Origin: Firm-13 sp964617375
Lineage (GTDB): Bacteria > Bacillota > Clostridia > Saccharofermentanales > Saccharofermentanaceae
Length of the DNA stretch: 59,608 bases
NCBI GenBank assembly: GCA_964617375.1
Contig: CAZTXQ010000015.1
Location: 1 to 59,608, forward strand
Reading direction: 5' to 3'
Positions within the stretch are counted from its first letter, which is position 1. Each line of letters starts with the position of its first letter. The notes under the pieces were generated by a model. It ran no database searches, was not told the origin of the DNA, and saw only the letters and a list, made by a program, of their open reading frames with translations. Shown here in pieces: positions 25,636 to 34,290 of the stretch. The position numbers and the translations under genes were made by a program.

Positions 25636-26517
25636 ATGGATAACAGGAAATTCGGCGCGATGATCGCGGCTATGAGAAAAGAAAACGCCATGACACAGAA
25701 GGACCTGGCCGAGCGTCTGGGTGTTTCTGCTGTGGCGATTGCAAGATGGGAAAAAGGCAAAGGATATCCGGAGATTTCTCTCCTGCCTCTTATGTCGGAG
25801 GTACTGGGCATCTCACCCGGTGAACTCTTGAGCGGCGAAAGAAATCCCGCCGGTTACCAGCCGCCCGAAGAGGAAGATGCCCTTGTGACAGACATGATCG
25901 ACTATGCCGAGAAAATAACGCGGTACAAGTCGTCGGGGATCGCATTTTCCATGCTGACCATGGTTTTTGTCACGGCTCTGCTGATCTGTCTTCTGGTGAA
26001 TTTTCTGATCAGCCGGCGTTTCGACTGGTCTCTTTATCCTCTTGGCGCAGTTGTGATGATCTGGCTTACCATGGCGCCCTTTTTCATTATGAAGAAATTC
26101 AAAATTCTGACGTCCTGCCTGCTTTTCATCGTCACTTCTATTGGATATCTGTTTCTCATCGAGCTCATCGGCCCTGCAAAAAACTGGGTCCTTCCGCTCG
26201 CGATTCCGATCCTTGCGATTTCCGTTCTGCCGCTCTTAGTCATCTATCTTCTCTTCCGGTACACAAAGGTTAACCGCTTCCGGCTTATGTCGTTCTCATT
26301 CCTGATCATCGGTGTACTCGTTAATATCGGAATTCATCTGATTGTACGAACGTATGTCGGCAGGAACATTGAAATCGCATCTCTTATCATTACGGCTCTG
26401 ATCTTCGTCCTGTTGTCTCTCATTCCTGCCGTCGCCGACGAAGTTAATAAGCGAAAAGATCTTCCGGACGAGCCGACGGATGATAAGCCGTCAGGCACAC
26501 CGGGAAAGACGGACTAA
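25636..26517 (+). CDS. XRE-family regulator with membrane domain
   Basis: 293 residues. An N-terminal helix-turn-helix (about 1-60: MTQKDLAERLGVSAVAIARWEKGKGYPEISLL) is fused to six hydrophobic helices (about 95-280) and a charged tail. This is a known layout for clostridial Cro/CI-type regulators that sense something at the membrane. The target cannot be named: the neighbours are a solo lipoprotein and an unrelated convergent gene. AAAGGAG precedes the start. The stop overlaps that of the facing epimerase gene in the sequence CTAA. Confidence 0.88.
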   Translation: MDNRKFGAMIAAMRKENAMTQKDLAERLGVSAVAIARWEKGKGYPEISLLPLMSEVLGISPGELLSGERNPAGYQPPEEEDALVTDMIDYAEKITRYKSSGIAFSMLTMVFVTALLICLLVNFLISRRFDWSLYPLGAVVMIWLTMAPFFIMKKFKILTSCLLFIVTSIGYLFLIELIGPAKNWVLPLAIPILAISVLPLLVIYLLFRYTKVNRFRLMSFSFLIIGVLVNIGIHLIVRTYVGRNIEIASLIITALIFVLLSLIPAVADEVNKRKDLPDEPTDDKPSGTPGKTD

Positions 26518-27389
26518 TACTTGCCGTTCGGGACAGAAATTCTGTTATGCTCTTCCATCCATCGTACGGTATCCGACAAGGTTTCCCGAAGGCTGCGCGT
26601 CCGGTAAAACAATTCGCGGTCCGCTTTTTCGTGGCTGAAATGCGAATTTGAGAACAGGGTATAGATCGAGTAGCTTGTATAGAGCGGAGGCTTTTTTCGG
26701 ATTTTATAGTAGATTTCCGAGAGCGGTGCGGTTAAGCGTACAAACCAAAGAGGCATAACCGTCCGGATCTTTCTGTGCCCCGTAATCTCGTGAAGCTTAT
26801 CCATGATTTCGTGAATCTCGTAATAGCGGTTCGAAAGTATGTAGCACTCGCCGCTTTGTCCGTGCTCTGCAGCCGACAGTATTCCGGCCGCGACATCCCG
26901 GACGTCGACAAAATCATATCCGCCCCTGACGATGGCGGTCAGCCGGTTGTTCATATAATCGGCAATCATCTGTGTCATATGCGCCGTTTCGATAATCGTC
27001 TGCCCGTGCGGGGCTTCCGGAATCGCATGCACCGAGCTGACATAAACAAGACGTCCAATACCGCACGCCACACAGAGATCACAGACATTCTTCGTCCCCG
27101 TAACATTGACCCGATACAGAACCGGATTCAAGGCCGAAGTAATCGACACGATACCCGCGCAATGAATGACGACCGTATTGTCGGGATCAGGAACGTCAAA
27201 AAAAGAGGCAAGCGTATCGGGAACCGTGACGTCCCCCCGGTAAATTGCAACAGGTAATGATTGCAAGGCGTCGGACTTTTCATTCGGCAGAATCAGTGCG
27301 CGTACCGGCGCACCTTTGTCCGCAAGCTCCCGGACGATTGTATTTCCGAGATGACCGGCGGCTCCGGTAACCAGATATAAGGAAGCCAT
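26514..27389 (-). CDS. NAD-dependent epimerase/dehydratase (extended SDR)
   Basis: 291 residues from the ATG at 27389 (AAGAAGTGA upstream; an in-frame GTG at 27398 is the alternative). The Rossmann motif VTGAAGHLGN is at residues 7-16. VIHCAG follows at about 76-81 and YVSSVHAIP carries the strand before the active site. The expected YxxxK is not obvious: the segment after the strand reads PHGQTIIETAHMTQMIADYMNNR, so catalytic competence is open. FDVRDVAAGIL-like FVDVRDVAAGI is the usual substrate-domain motif. Similar to NAD-dependent epimerases or dihydroflavonol-reductase-like proteins. Substrate unknown. Confidence 0.8.
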   Translation of the reverse strand: MASLYLVTGAAGHLGNTIVRELADKGAPVRALILPNEKSDALQSLPVAIYRGDVTVPDTLASFFDVPDPDNTVVIHCAGIVSITSALNPVLYRVNVTGTKNVCDLCVACGIGRLVYVSSVHAIPEAPHGQTIIETAHMTQMIADYMNNRLTAIVRGGYDFVDVRDVAAGILSAAEHGQSGECYILSNRYYEIHEIMDKLHEITGHRKIRTVMPLWFVRLTAPLSEIYYKIRKKPPLYTSYSIYTLFSNSHFSHEKADRELFYRTRSLRETLSDTVRWMEEHNRISVPNGKY

Positions 27390-27412
27390 AACCGTCACTT
27401 CTTTTCGTGAGA

Positions 27413-28354
27413 TCAGGACCGCGCGGCATGGGCCGATTCTTCCTTTTGCTTCTCCAGCAAGGACAATCGGTTCTTGTCCGCGGCTATTTTCCTGTCAAGG
27501 GATTCAATGATCGCATCGATCCGGCCTATTATGACGACAAGCTTGTCCTTATCCGTCTTCAGAAGAAGACTCATATCGCGCCCGCTCATAATCGTCTCAA
27601 GCCAGAAATCCACCATATGACTCTCCGATGAAATATCGGAGAGAAGCTCTGTTCCGGAAAGACGTATATCCGAGAGCTCCTTTTCAAGATCCTTGATCTG
27701 CATGGCAAACCGGCTGACCGTCGACTGGGCCGTATCCATAAAACTCAACTTTCTGGTACGGCTTACAAGACCGGGGGGGCCCCATGCGTTGTTTGCGGTA
27801 AGTTCTTCGGCCTTCAGAAGCAAGTCGAACATGGCTCTTGCCGATCCGCCGACCTTGTTGGCAAGCTTCAGAGAACCTTCTCCGAGTACAATTCTATGAA
27901 CGGTGGCGGCAATTTCATCTGCCAGCTGCCGCTCGTCGCCGATCTTAGTATCTCCTTCACAATCGGTCCCGGTTATCCCGGACTTCTGACGCGCTTCCTG
28001 TTCTGCGGCAATGCTCGTCCTTAGAATCTCTTTGTGGTGGTCGATAATCTTGAGCTCTTCCGATAAATCAGAGAGATGTTCCTTCTCCCTCTCGTAGGCC
28101 AGCTTCACCTCGAGCAAATTCAGCATTTCACGGTTGATTTTGCCATCGTAGAAATGAATCAGCCTTTGAAAAGTCGTGGATATGCTCTCCTTCTTCAATA
28201 CTTCAATATCGCTTACGGACAGCTCATAGCAGGCTCTGAGCTGCCGGATTTTGGCTTTAGACTCGGTGATGCCCGACGAGATTTGTTCCCGTCTTTTTTC
28301 GAGCGCCTTGAGTGCGCTTTCTTTTTCTTCCGTATCATAAAGAGAAAACGGCAT
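27413..28354 (-). CDS. Uncharacterised coiled-coil protein
   Basis: 313 residues, no signal or membrane segment. Residues 8-120 and 205-310 are rich in heptad-like Leu/Ile with Glu/Lys (EEKESALKALEKRREQISS; LEKELSDIRLSGTELLSDI), so two long coiled coils flank a middle helical region with VGGSARAMFDLLLKAEEL. AGGAAGGATAATG precedes the start. It begins 3 nt after the upstream gene and is surely co-transcribed with it. I do not recognise the family. The pair has no other operon partner and faces away from azlC. Confidence 0.7.
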   Translation of the reverse strand: MPFSLYDTEEKESALKALEKRREQISSGITESKAKIRQLRACYELSVSDIEVLKKESISTTFQRLIHFYDGKINREMLNLLEVKLAYEREKEHLSDLSEELKIIDHHKEILRTSIAAEQEARQKSGITGTDCEGDTKIGDERQLADEIAATVHRIVLGEGSLKLANKVGGSARAMFDLLLKAEELTANNAWGPPGLVSRTRKLSFMDTAQSTVSRFAMQIKDLEKELSDIRLSGTELLSDISSESHMVDFWLETIMSGRDMSLLLKTDKDKLVVIIGRIDAIIESLDRKIAADKNRLSLLEKQKEESAHAARS

Positions 28355-28357
28355 ACA

Positions 28358-29110
28358 TTATCCTTCCTCTTTATCCCCGTTGTCCGTCGCTTTTTTGTCA
28401 TAGGTCAGAAGCGCGGAAGAAATATGATAAAGATCCGTATTGGATACCCATGTGTAGGCGTCGTCAAATTGAAAGAGCTTCTTGATATAATCGATCAGGT
28501 CAGCCGGGCGTACGGTCTGCGCGCGGCGAATCTCCGGATATGCCCTGCTTTGGGTCGAGGTAAACGTCCCTAAGGGCTCGTCAAAGGTCTGATCCGAAGA
28601 GGGTTCCGGAAGAACGGTAATCGGCCAGACCATTTTGAGATCCTTCTTGTTCAGAAGCTTCTCATCCCGAAGCATCTCCGTCAGAATGAGCGCGCTGTGC
28701 TCGCTCGAGGAAAGATGGTGATGTTCTCCGGGAGCGGCCGAAGCGCGGGATTCATCCGCGGTAAAACCGTCCTCCTGCGAAGGACAGGACAGAGCCAGTA
28801 CAAAGCGGTTCGACAGTACGACATAGTCAATCGAGGCTGCGCCGGCGGAGCAGAGTATATGCAAATCATAAAGAATGAGGACAGGAAGATCACTCTTTTC
28901 AAGCAGATCGTGAATCGTCTGATGAGCCTTGATTCTGGCGGCCATGGTCTCCATTGCTTCGCGAAAAACCGGCTTGGTTTCTTCGGGCGCTTTATCAAGC
29001 CGTCTGGCCAGCTCGAGCATGTCATAAGTTTTGTCGACATACGGCTTGGTGAAGATCGGTTTGTCAATCTCGTTATACTTTCCGACCAGGAATTTAAATA
29101 TATCTTTCAT
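28358..29110 (-). CDS. Uncharacterised protein with degenerate NERD-like core
   Basis: 250 residues, soluble. Residues about 62-115 (HQTIHDLLE..., VLILYDLHIL, ASIDYVVLSNRFVLAL) follow the order of the NERD nuclease-related domain: helix, strand, then I-D-x-V-V and a hydrophobic strand. The following E-x-K of active NERD/PD-(D/E)xK enzymes is missing (it reads ALSCPS). This match is by eye and weak. The C-terminal part (RPADLIDYIKKLFQFDD) looks like a NERD-type end helix. First gene of a two-gene unit with the coiled-coil protein; AAAGGCGGTGA precedes the ATG. Confidence 0.6.
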   Translation of the reverse strand: MKDIFKFLVGKYNEIDKPIFTKPYVDKTYDMLELARRLDKAPEETKPVFREAMETMAARIKAHQTIHDLLEKSDLPVLILYDLHILCSAGAASIDYVVLSNRFVLALSCPSQEDGFTADESRASAAPGEHHHLSSSEHSALILTEMLRDEKLLNKKDLKMVWPITVLPEPSSDQTFDEPLGTFTSTQSRAYPEIRRAQTVRPADLIDYIKKLFQFDDAYTWVSNTDLYHISSALLTYDKKATDNGDKEEG

Positions 29111-29251
29111 ACCCTGTCACCGCCTTTGGAATGATTACGTGGTTTCAGGCGATCGCCGACAGCGGCCTGTTAACGTATATACATATTGTAACGCACCGGG
29201 GCACCGGTGGAAAGTGCCGCGTACGGTTATACGGCCTTCCAAGGAAAACCA

Positions 29252-29260
29252 TGTTATAAT
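29252..29260 (+). promoter_or_regulatory. Extended -10 promoter of azlCD
   Basis: TGTTATAAT, TATAAT at 29255-29260, 32 nt before the azlC ATG. Confidence 0.6.
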
Positions 29261-29291
29261 AAACGGATACTTTTTTCCGGAGGCAGACTGC

Positions 29292-30017
29292 ATGCTCTCG
29301 TTTCGTAAAGGTCTTAAAGACGGCGTTCCCATAGCTCTCGGATACATATCGGTGGCATTTGCATTCGGCATGCTCGCCGTCGAAAAGGGACTCCCCCTAT
29401 GGTCCCCCGTGCTTCTTTCCGTCACCAATTTCACGGGCACCGGACAGTTTGCGGGCATCGACCTGATCCGTTCCGGCGCGGGCCTCTGGGAGGTCTGTTT
29501 CACCCTTCTCATCATCAACATACGCTACATTCTGCTGTCGCTTTCCCTGTCGCAGAAACTAAGTCCCGAAATCACTTTCGGGCAGCGCCTGCTCATCGCC
29601 TTCGGCAATACCGACGAGGTCTTCGGCATCTCAATCCAGAAGACAGAACCGCTTACCATGCGCTACATGATGGGAATCATCCTTTGCTCCTATACCGGCT
29701 GGAATGTCGGCACGGTGCTCGGTGTACTTATGAGCTCCGCCCTTCCCGTGATGGTCCGAACGGCACTCGGGATCGCACTCTATGCGATGTTTATCGCGAT
29801 CATCGTACCGCCCGCGCGCGATTCGAAGCCGATCACGAAAGTGATCCTTCTCTCGGTCCTCATCAGCTGTCTTCTAACCTTTGTTCCTGTCCTTTCGCAA
29901 ATAGGCGGCGGATGGCGCATCATTATCTGCGGCGTAATTTCCGCCGCTCTGGCCGCATTCCTGTTTCCGCTCGACATCAAAGACGATGCCGCGGAGAATA
30001 AGGAGGCGGCAAAATGA
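29292..30017 (+). CDS. azlC: AzlC family branched-chain amino acid exporter subunit
   Basis: 241 residues, hydrophobic throughout with about seven helices. The AzlC start FRKGLKDGVPIALGYISVAFAFG and the motif VTNFTGTGQFAGIDLI (normally S-x-x-x-AGASQF) are recognisable, as is LSLSQKL. AzlC and AzlD together export branched-chain amino acids or their toxic analogues such as azaleucine. The ATG at 29292 has CGGAGG 8 nt ahead; longer frames lack support. The stop overlaps the azlD start as ATGA. Confidence 0.9.
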   Translation: MLSFRKGLKDGVPIALGYISVAFAFGMLAVEKGLPLWSPVLLSVTNFTGTGQFAGIDLIRSGAGLWEVCFTLLIINIRYILLSLSLSQKLSPEITFGQRLLIAFGNTDEVFGISIQKTEPLTMRYMMGIILCSYTGWNVGTVLGVLMSSALPVMVRTALGIALYAMFIAIIVPPARDSKPITKVILLSVLISCLLTFVPVLSQIGGGWRIIICGVISAALAAFLFPLDIKDDAAENKEAAK

Positions 30018-30340
30018 GCACGGCACGGATTCTCATGATCATACTTGTCATGACGCTCTGCACCTATCTTCCACGCGCGCTGCCGCTCGCACTTTTTCGC
30101 AAAAAAATAAAGAGCAGGTACATTTCTTCCCTGCTCTGTTATCTTCCTTACGGTATTCTTGCGGCGATGGTCTTCCCCTCAATTTTCAGTTCAACCGCAT
30201 CCCTGATCTCGTCGATCGCCGGAACGCTGGTTGCTCTTATCCTCGCCTGGCGCAGAAAAGGCCTTCTCGTCGTGTCCGTTTCAGCCTGCGCGGCGGTCTT
30301 TGTCGTCGAGCGTCTGCTTGATTTTCTTCACATCTTATAA
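30014..30340 (+). CDS. azlD: AzlD family branched-chain amino acid transport protein
   Basis: 108 residues with four hydrophobic helices. LCTYLPRALPLALFRKK near residue 20 is the AzlD signature, followed by YLPYGILAAMVFPSIF. It is the small partner of AzlC. Start and azlC stop overlap by 4 nt, and its 3' end overlaps the end of the convergent ABC permease gene by 6 nt. Confidence 0.9.
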   Translation: MSTARILMIILVMTLCTYLPRALPLALFRKKIKSRYISSLLCYLPYGILAAMVFPSIFSSTASLISSIAGTLVALILAWRRKGLLVVSVSACAAVFVVERLLDFLHIL

Positions 30341-31921
30341 GCTCTCGAAAATCTTTTTACCTTTGGTGTTGAGGTACAGATAAGCTACTCCGGTCAGCAG
30401 CCCATAAACACCAATGCTGATTATAACGAATCCGTAAAACCCGTATTTCGACAGCAGTGTAAAATACAGAACGATCGGCAGCGCCACGGACGCGAACCCG
30501 ACAAGCATGGTCATCATGACACTCATGCTTTGTTTGACTACGGAAGTCTCGTTCGTCCAGTCAAAACGGGGAAACCAGAGATTGACGATCAAGCCCACAA
30601 AAGAAATCAATATGCCGAGAAGCGATGCGGCAACGGCAAGACCCAATATTCCGGGAAGAGGCATACCCGCCCTGATGCCGACGGCAAAAACAGCCAGGAT
30701 ACTGACCGGCACCATGAGAAGAATATTCAACATATACTTTGACCAGAAGATATCCGATGTACGGGCGGGGTGTACCTTAAGAATCCAGAGCTGCTTGCCC
30801 TCGAGAGAAATCGAGGACGCCGACGTAGAGGTGACTGCCGGGAAAAAGAAGAAGATACAGCCAAGAAGAACATAAATCAGATCCTTGGGTAACGTATCCT
30901 GAGCGGTCACCGGTATATTCATCGAAGAGACAATCTTCTCCGGCCCCATAATTGCGACGGCAGCCGCAAAGATGATCAGAAGAAGCGGGCCGAACGCCGT
31001 GTTGAACAGATAGATCGTGCAGCTCAAGTAACGTCTTACTTCCTTTTGGAGAAGCGACATTCTGGGCGATTTCACCTCGAAACCGAGTACGCGGCTTGTT
31101 GAATGATATCCGTTCTCAGGTCTTCCGAACCGCGATGCGAACAGCAACATGCTGATCCAGAACGGAACCAGAATCATGAGAAGCGAGAAAAGGATCGGCA
31201 GAAGCCCGCCGTCGAGCACAGAATGCGTCAGCCACGAAAGCGGCGCAAACTTCCCGATGATCGCGGCAGAATTCACCTTGCCGCCGTCCGAAACCTGCGA
31301 CAGCAGCCCGGACGACTGAAAGTTGATGAACATGTAGCCAACCACAACCAGCATAAGAACAATCGTCGTTAGAATTCCGGTCATACGGAACTTTTCGCGA
31401 AGAATCGAAATCAGAGCACCGAGCAGATAGGAAACGGCGATCGGCAGGAGCGGCAGCAGAAATGCGAGTACGAGACCCCGTACAAGCATCGCCGGATCCC
31501 TTACGGCCATCGCATAATACGAAACCACGGACGGAATAAAAATCAGCAGAATCAGCGGCCCGTCGAAAATATACTGCGTCACGACCTTGCTTAGGATGAC
31601 GACAGTTCTCCGGATCGGCAGCGAAAGCAGCATGTCCGCATCCTTTGCGGCCGGTGCGTTCGCAGATCGCATAAGTCCGAAGAGAAAACCGATGGTCAGG
31701 GACGACATAAGGCTCTGAAAAACGGACAGCTCCGGGTAACCTTCCTGAATGAAAGCGGTCGTCTGCATGACGGACTGAAAGGCCATCATCAGTCCGAAGA
31801 AAGCGATCAGAAGAAACATCATCGTACCCGAAGCCGCGTAGCGTCCGGTTTTTTTGCGATTCTTTAAAGTCCCCCAGAAAACAAGAAAATTGACTTTAAT
31901 CAGTTTACCGAAATTACTCAT
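30335..31921 (-). CDS. ABC-2 type transporter permease (large)
   Basis: 528 residues with about twelve hydrophobic helices arranged as two halves. The motif SANAPAAKDADMLLSLPIRRTVVILSK, followed by a second half with LEGKQLWILKVHPARTSDIFWSKYMLN, is the conserved pattern of the clostridial two-module permeases related to bacitracin/lantibiotic exporters and to the family of putative ABC-2 exporters. The start lies within the last codons of the ATPase gene (8-nt overlap), giving translational coupling. Substrate unknown. Confidence 0.82.
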   Translation of the reverse strand: MSNFGKLIKVNFLVFWGTLKNRKKTGRYAASGTMMFLLIAFFGLMMAFQSVMQTTAFIQEGYPELSVFQSLMSSLTIGFLFGLMRSANAPAAKDADMLLSLPIRRTVVILSKVVTQYIFDGPLILLIFIPSVVSYYAMAVRDPAMLVRGLVLAFLLPLLPIAVSYLLGALISILREKFRMTGILTTIVLMLVVVGYMFINFQSSGLLSQVSDGGKVNSAAIIGKFAPLSWLTHSVLDGGLLPILFSLLMILVPFWISMLLFASRFGRPENGYHSTSRVLGFEVKSPRMSLLQKEVRRYLSCTIYLFNTAFGPLLLIIFAAAVAIMGPEKIVSSMNIPVTAQDTLPKDLIYVLLGCIFFFFPAVTSTSASSISLEGKQLWILKVHPARTSDIFWSKYMLNILLMVPVSILAVFAVGIRAGMPLPGILGLAVAASLLGILISFVGLIVNLWFPRFDWTNETSVVKQSMSVMMTMLVGFASVALPIVLYFTLLSKYGFYGFVIISIGVYGLLTGVAYLYLNTKGKKIFESL

Positions 31922-32627
31922 GATCCGTCAGCTCCATAAACACTTCTTCAAGAGACTGCTTGCCCTTCACCTCATCAATCGGACCGCAGGCAATCATCTC
32001 GCCGTCCTTAATAATCGCGATCTTGTTGCAGAGCTTCTCCGCAACCTCCAGGACATGCGTCGAGAAGAAAATCGAATTGCCCTCTTCACAGAACTCCTTC
32101 ATCACGCTCTTCAGCGTAAAGGCGGCTCTGGGATCAAGACCGACAAACGGCTCGTCAAGGATCAGGAGCTTCGGCGTATGGACAAAAGCCGAAATCAGCG
32201 CCAGCTTCTGCTTCATTCCGTGCGAGTAAGAGGAAATCGGAGTGTTGAGACTCGTTTCCATTTCCAGCAGCTGCGCGTACTTGCCGATTCTCTGCTTCCT
32301 GTCCTCGCCCGATACGCGAAAAATATCCGCAATGAAATTCAAATACTGAATTCCGGTCAACGCATCATAAAGATCCGGATTGTCCGGCAGATATGCGAGC
32401 AATTTTTTGCAGGTCACAGCCTCCTTCTTAACCGAATGTCCGTCAATAAAAATCTCGCCGGATTCAAAAGGAAGAATTCCGACGGCAGACTTGATGGTCG
32501 TCGTTTTGCCGGCGCCGTTCTGCCCTATAAAACCGAAAAGATCCCCTGCCTCCACGTGCAAAGACAGGCCGCGTACGGCGACCTTGCCGCCGGGATAAGT
32601 CTTGGTCAAATTCTCAATTCGCAGCAT
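31914..32627 (-). CDS. ABC transporter ATP-binding protein
   Basis: 237 residues, one ABC domain. Walker A GQNGAGKTTT near residue 37, Q-loop YLPDNPDLYDALTG, signature YSHGMKQKLALI, Walker B LLILDEPFVGLDP, H-loop FSTHVLE. The YLPD.PDLYD and SHGM forms are usual for ATPases paired with large ABC-2 permeases. AGGAGA precedes the start. It should energise the permease encoded just downstream. Confidence 0.9.
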   Translation of the reverse strand: MLRIENLTKTYPGGKVAVRGLSLHVEAGDLFGFIGQNGAGKTTTIKSAVGILPFESGEIFIDGHSVKKEAVTCKKLLAYLPDNPDLYDALTGIQYLNFIADIFRVSGEDRKQRIGKYAQLLEMETSLNTPISSYSHGMKQKLALISAFVHTPKLLILDEPFVGLDPRAAFTLKSVMKEFCEEGNSIFFSTHVLEVAEKLCNKIAIIKDGEMIACGPIDEVKGKQSLEEVFMELTDHE

Positions 32628-32691
32628 ACATTTCTCCTAAAGCAATACTTTAATTGATTATAGCACCCAAAAGAGCAAATGTTCTCATTTC

Positions 32692-32880
32692 CTCCGCAGG
32701 TCCTCGGCGTCGCAAAAGTTCTCGCTCTCGAAACAGGTCCTCGGCTAAAGCCTGCGGAAGTTTCGAACCGCGAGACTTTTGCTCTGAACGAGTCCGCGAT
32801 CAGGTAGAGAATGTCTATTGTATAGTTCACGCGCCGACTTCGATCGCCGCCGATGAAGGAAAAAACCCTTCTCCCGATGC
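32692..32880. repeat. Structured intergenic repeat, copy 1
   Basis: CCTGCGGAAGTTTCGAACCG begins at 32751 and the 34 bases to 32784 match 35506-35539 at 32 positions. Similarity continues as TATTG, GTTCACGC, CC-ACTTC, ATGAA and AAAA...CTT to about 32880. Upstream, read on the minus strand, lies a core CTTCCGCAGG, GC-TTTA-GC, CGAGGACCTGT related to the hairpins at 35640-35670 and 35861-35892. This fills most of the 295-nt gap between the ABC ATPase and Fic genes. Confidence 0.8.
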
Positions 32881-32922
32881 AAACAAAGGGAGATCATGCG
32901 GCAGATCAATTTCGGTAATACC

Positions 32923-33609
32923 TTATCTTTCCATTTCTTCTTTGTCGAGCTTGGGGTTCACACGCTCTCCGTTCTGATTGCGCTCCATACTCTTAATGCA
33001 CTTTGTGAGACAAGCGAGCAGAGGACCTTTATCGGCTGTATCGTAATAATGCAAAAGTGACTGATTGAATTCTCCGGCATTTTTCGAGTCGATCGTCAGC
33101 AATCCTTGAGCGTTTTGAATAAGGACTTTATTGGCAACCATCGTTGCCGTTCTCTTGTTCCCATCCCAAAACAGTTGACTTTGTACTGCATAACAAAACA
33201 GGTTTAGTGCCTGATCGATAGGATCTTCGCTTTGCATGATCTCGTCGAGATCTCTTGTAACTGTTTCTCTATTCGGAACAGCGGGCTTATAATCTGTTCC
33301 ACTTATTCCGACGGATCCCGTTCGTAGCGCACCCCAATCAAGGCTCTCGTTTCTGGAAACATATTCGTTCACTTTGCAAATATAATCCAGATCCAACGTA
33401 TCATCTATATGAGTCAAAACGAACTTCCATCCGTCACGAAGATTCAGAACGGTCTGAATGTCACTAACCGCAACATTGTTCACAACAGCTCCGTCGAGAA
33501 TCGTTTGTGTCTGCGGGAAAGTAACATTACAGCCCTCAACGTAAGCAGCATTATAAACAAGTTCTACGAATAACTTCTTAGCTAAAAATAGATTCTCATT
33601 ACGATTCAT
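32923..33609 (-). CDS. Fic/DOC family protein lacking the catalytic His
   Basis: 228 residues. The Fic core LFWDGNKRTATMVANKVLIQ (about residues 149-168) corresponds to H-x-F-x-D/E-G-N-G/K-R, but the leading His is Gln (SQLFWDGNKR). The phosphate-anchoring DGNKR is intact. The N-terminal NAAYVEGCNVT resembles the inhibitory (S/T)xxxE(G/N) helix with Ala in place of Ser. Active Fic proteins AMPylate target proteins; loss of His usually abolishes this or changes the chemistry. AGGAGGAG precedes the start. It lies in the repeat-bordered, A+T-richer island. Alternative: a phosphocholine/phosphotransferase variant, or an antitoxin-like role. Confidence 0.85.
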   Translation of the reverse strand: MNRNENLFLAKKLFVELVYNAAYVEGCNVTFPQTQTILDGAVVNNVAVSDIQTVLNLRDGWKFVLTHIDDTLDLDYICKVNEYVSRNESLDWGALRTGSVGISGTDYKPAVPNRETVTRDLDEIMQSEDPIDQALNLFCYAVQSQLFWDGNKRTATMVANKVLIQNAQGLLTIDSKNAGEFNQSLLHYYDTADKGPLLACLTKCIKSMERNQNGERVNPKLDKEEMER

Positions 33610-33635
33610 GCCGACTCCTCCTGTTTGTTTCTCCT

Positions 33636-33644
33636 ATTGTATCA
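33636..33644 (-). promoter_or_regulatory. Extended -10 promoter of the Fic gene
   Basis: Minus strand TGATACAAT, TACAAT at 33636-33641, 27 nt before the ATG. The remainder of 33645-33793 contains no gene I can recognise. Confidence 0.5.
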
Positions 33645-33793
33645 CGTGTAAAAGGGTATCGTATCTTAGCAGCTGATTACACAGACCAAAGCCAAAGGCC
33701 AAGCGCAAGCGTTCCGACGTGTCCGTTTGCACTGGTCGAGTCTACGATTGAAGCATCCCAGCCCTATTCGACACGCAAGTAGTAATTTTCGAG

Positions 33794-34183
33794 TCAGTGA
33801 ATCGCGGCCTGCGTTGCATAACGCGCATCATCCGCCGAGAGCCCTCCCGTCTGGTACGGGTATCCGTGCTGAAGCACAGCCTGAATTCCATAAAGATATC
33901 CGGAGTTGGTTATCGCGGAGTCATTTAAGGAATACGTATTTCCGCCGGGTCCGGTTGCATCCGCATCGACGCAGTACGCGATCTCGTTCGTGCCGGCGAT
34001 ATAGTAGAAGCCGGCTTGAAGATCCGATCCATCCGCACGTTTGAAATAAGCAGCGTCGGCCGCTTTATTGATTGTTACATTAGCAGGTGGTGTCCATGCC
34101 ACCAGGCAGGTAAAGGGCAGGAAACAGAGAGTCAGGATTAAGGATATGACAATTAGAAAATGTCGAGTTCTGGTACGGTTCAT
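33794..34183 (-). pseudogene. Truncated thioester-domain (TED) surface protein
   Basis: 129 residues. A signal peptide (HFLIVISLILTLCFLPFTCLVAW) is followed by about 100 residues of a Cys-Gln thioester domain. The reactive Cys is in IAYCVDADATGPGG and the reactive Gln in ARYATQAAIH, where intact adhesins read TQ-x-AIW and continue for hundreds of residues. Here the frame stops one codon after Ile-His. No LPXTG, Cna repeat or remaining domain lies in the 184 bp behind. AGGAGGG precedes the start. Probably the 5' relic of a covalent surface adhesin, cut by the recombination that built this island. Confidence 0.72.
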
Positions 34184-34238
34184 GGGTAAGCCCTCCTTAT
34201 GTATTCACTTTTTTGACATCTGAATTTTGGCAACAAAA

Positions 34239-34265
34239 AAGCGGCCCCGGCATCGGAATCCGCTT
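34239..34265 (-). terminator. Terminator of the lipoprotein gene
   Basis: On the minus strand AAGCGG pairs with CCGCTT over a G+C-rich 15-nt loop, followed by TTTTTTG. It lies 25 nt behind the stop at 34291. Confidence 0.7.
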
Positions 34266-34290
34266 TCGGATTATTATCTGATTTTATCCA

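Noticed and set aside
26514..27389. Calling the epimerase a dihydroflavonol reductase
   Set aside because: The fold fits but the Y-x-x-x-K is not evident and no pathway context supports it.
27413..29110. Toxin-antitoxin pair
   Set aside because: Both proteins are large, neither shows a toxin or antitoxin motif, and the NERD-like core lacks catalytic residues.
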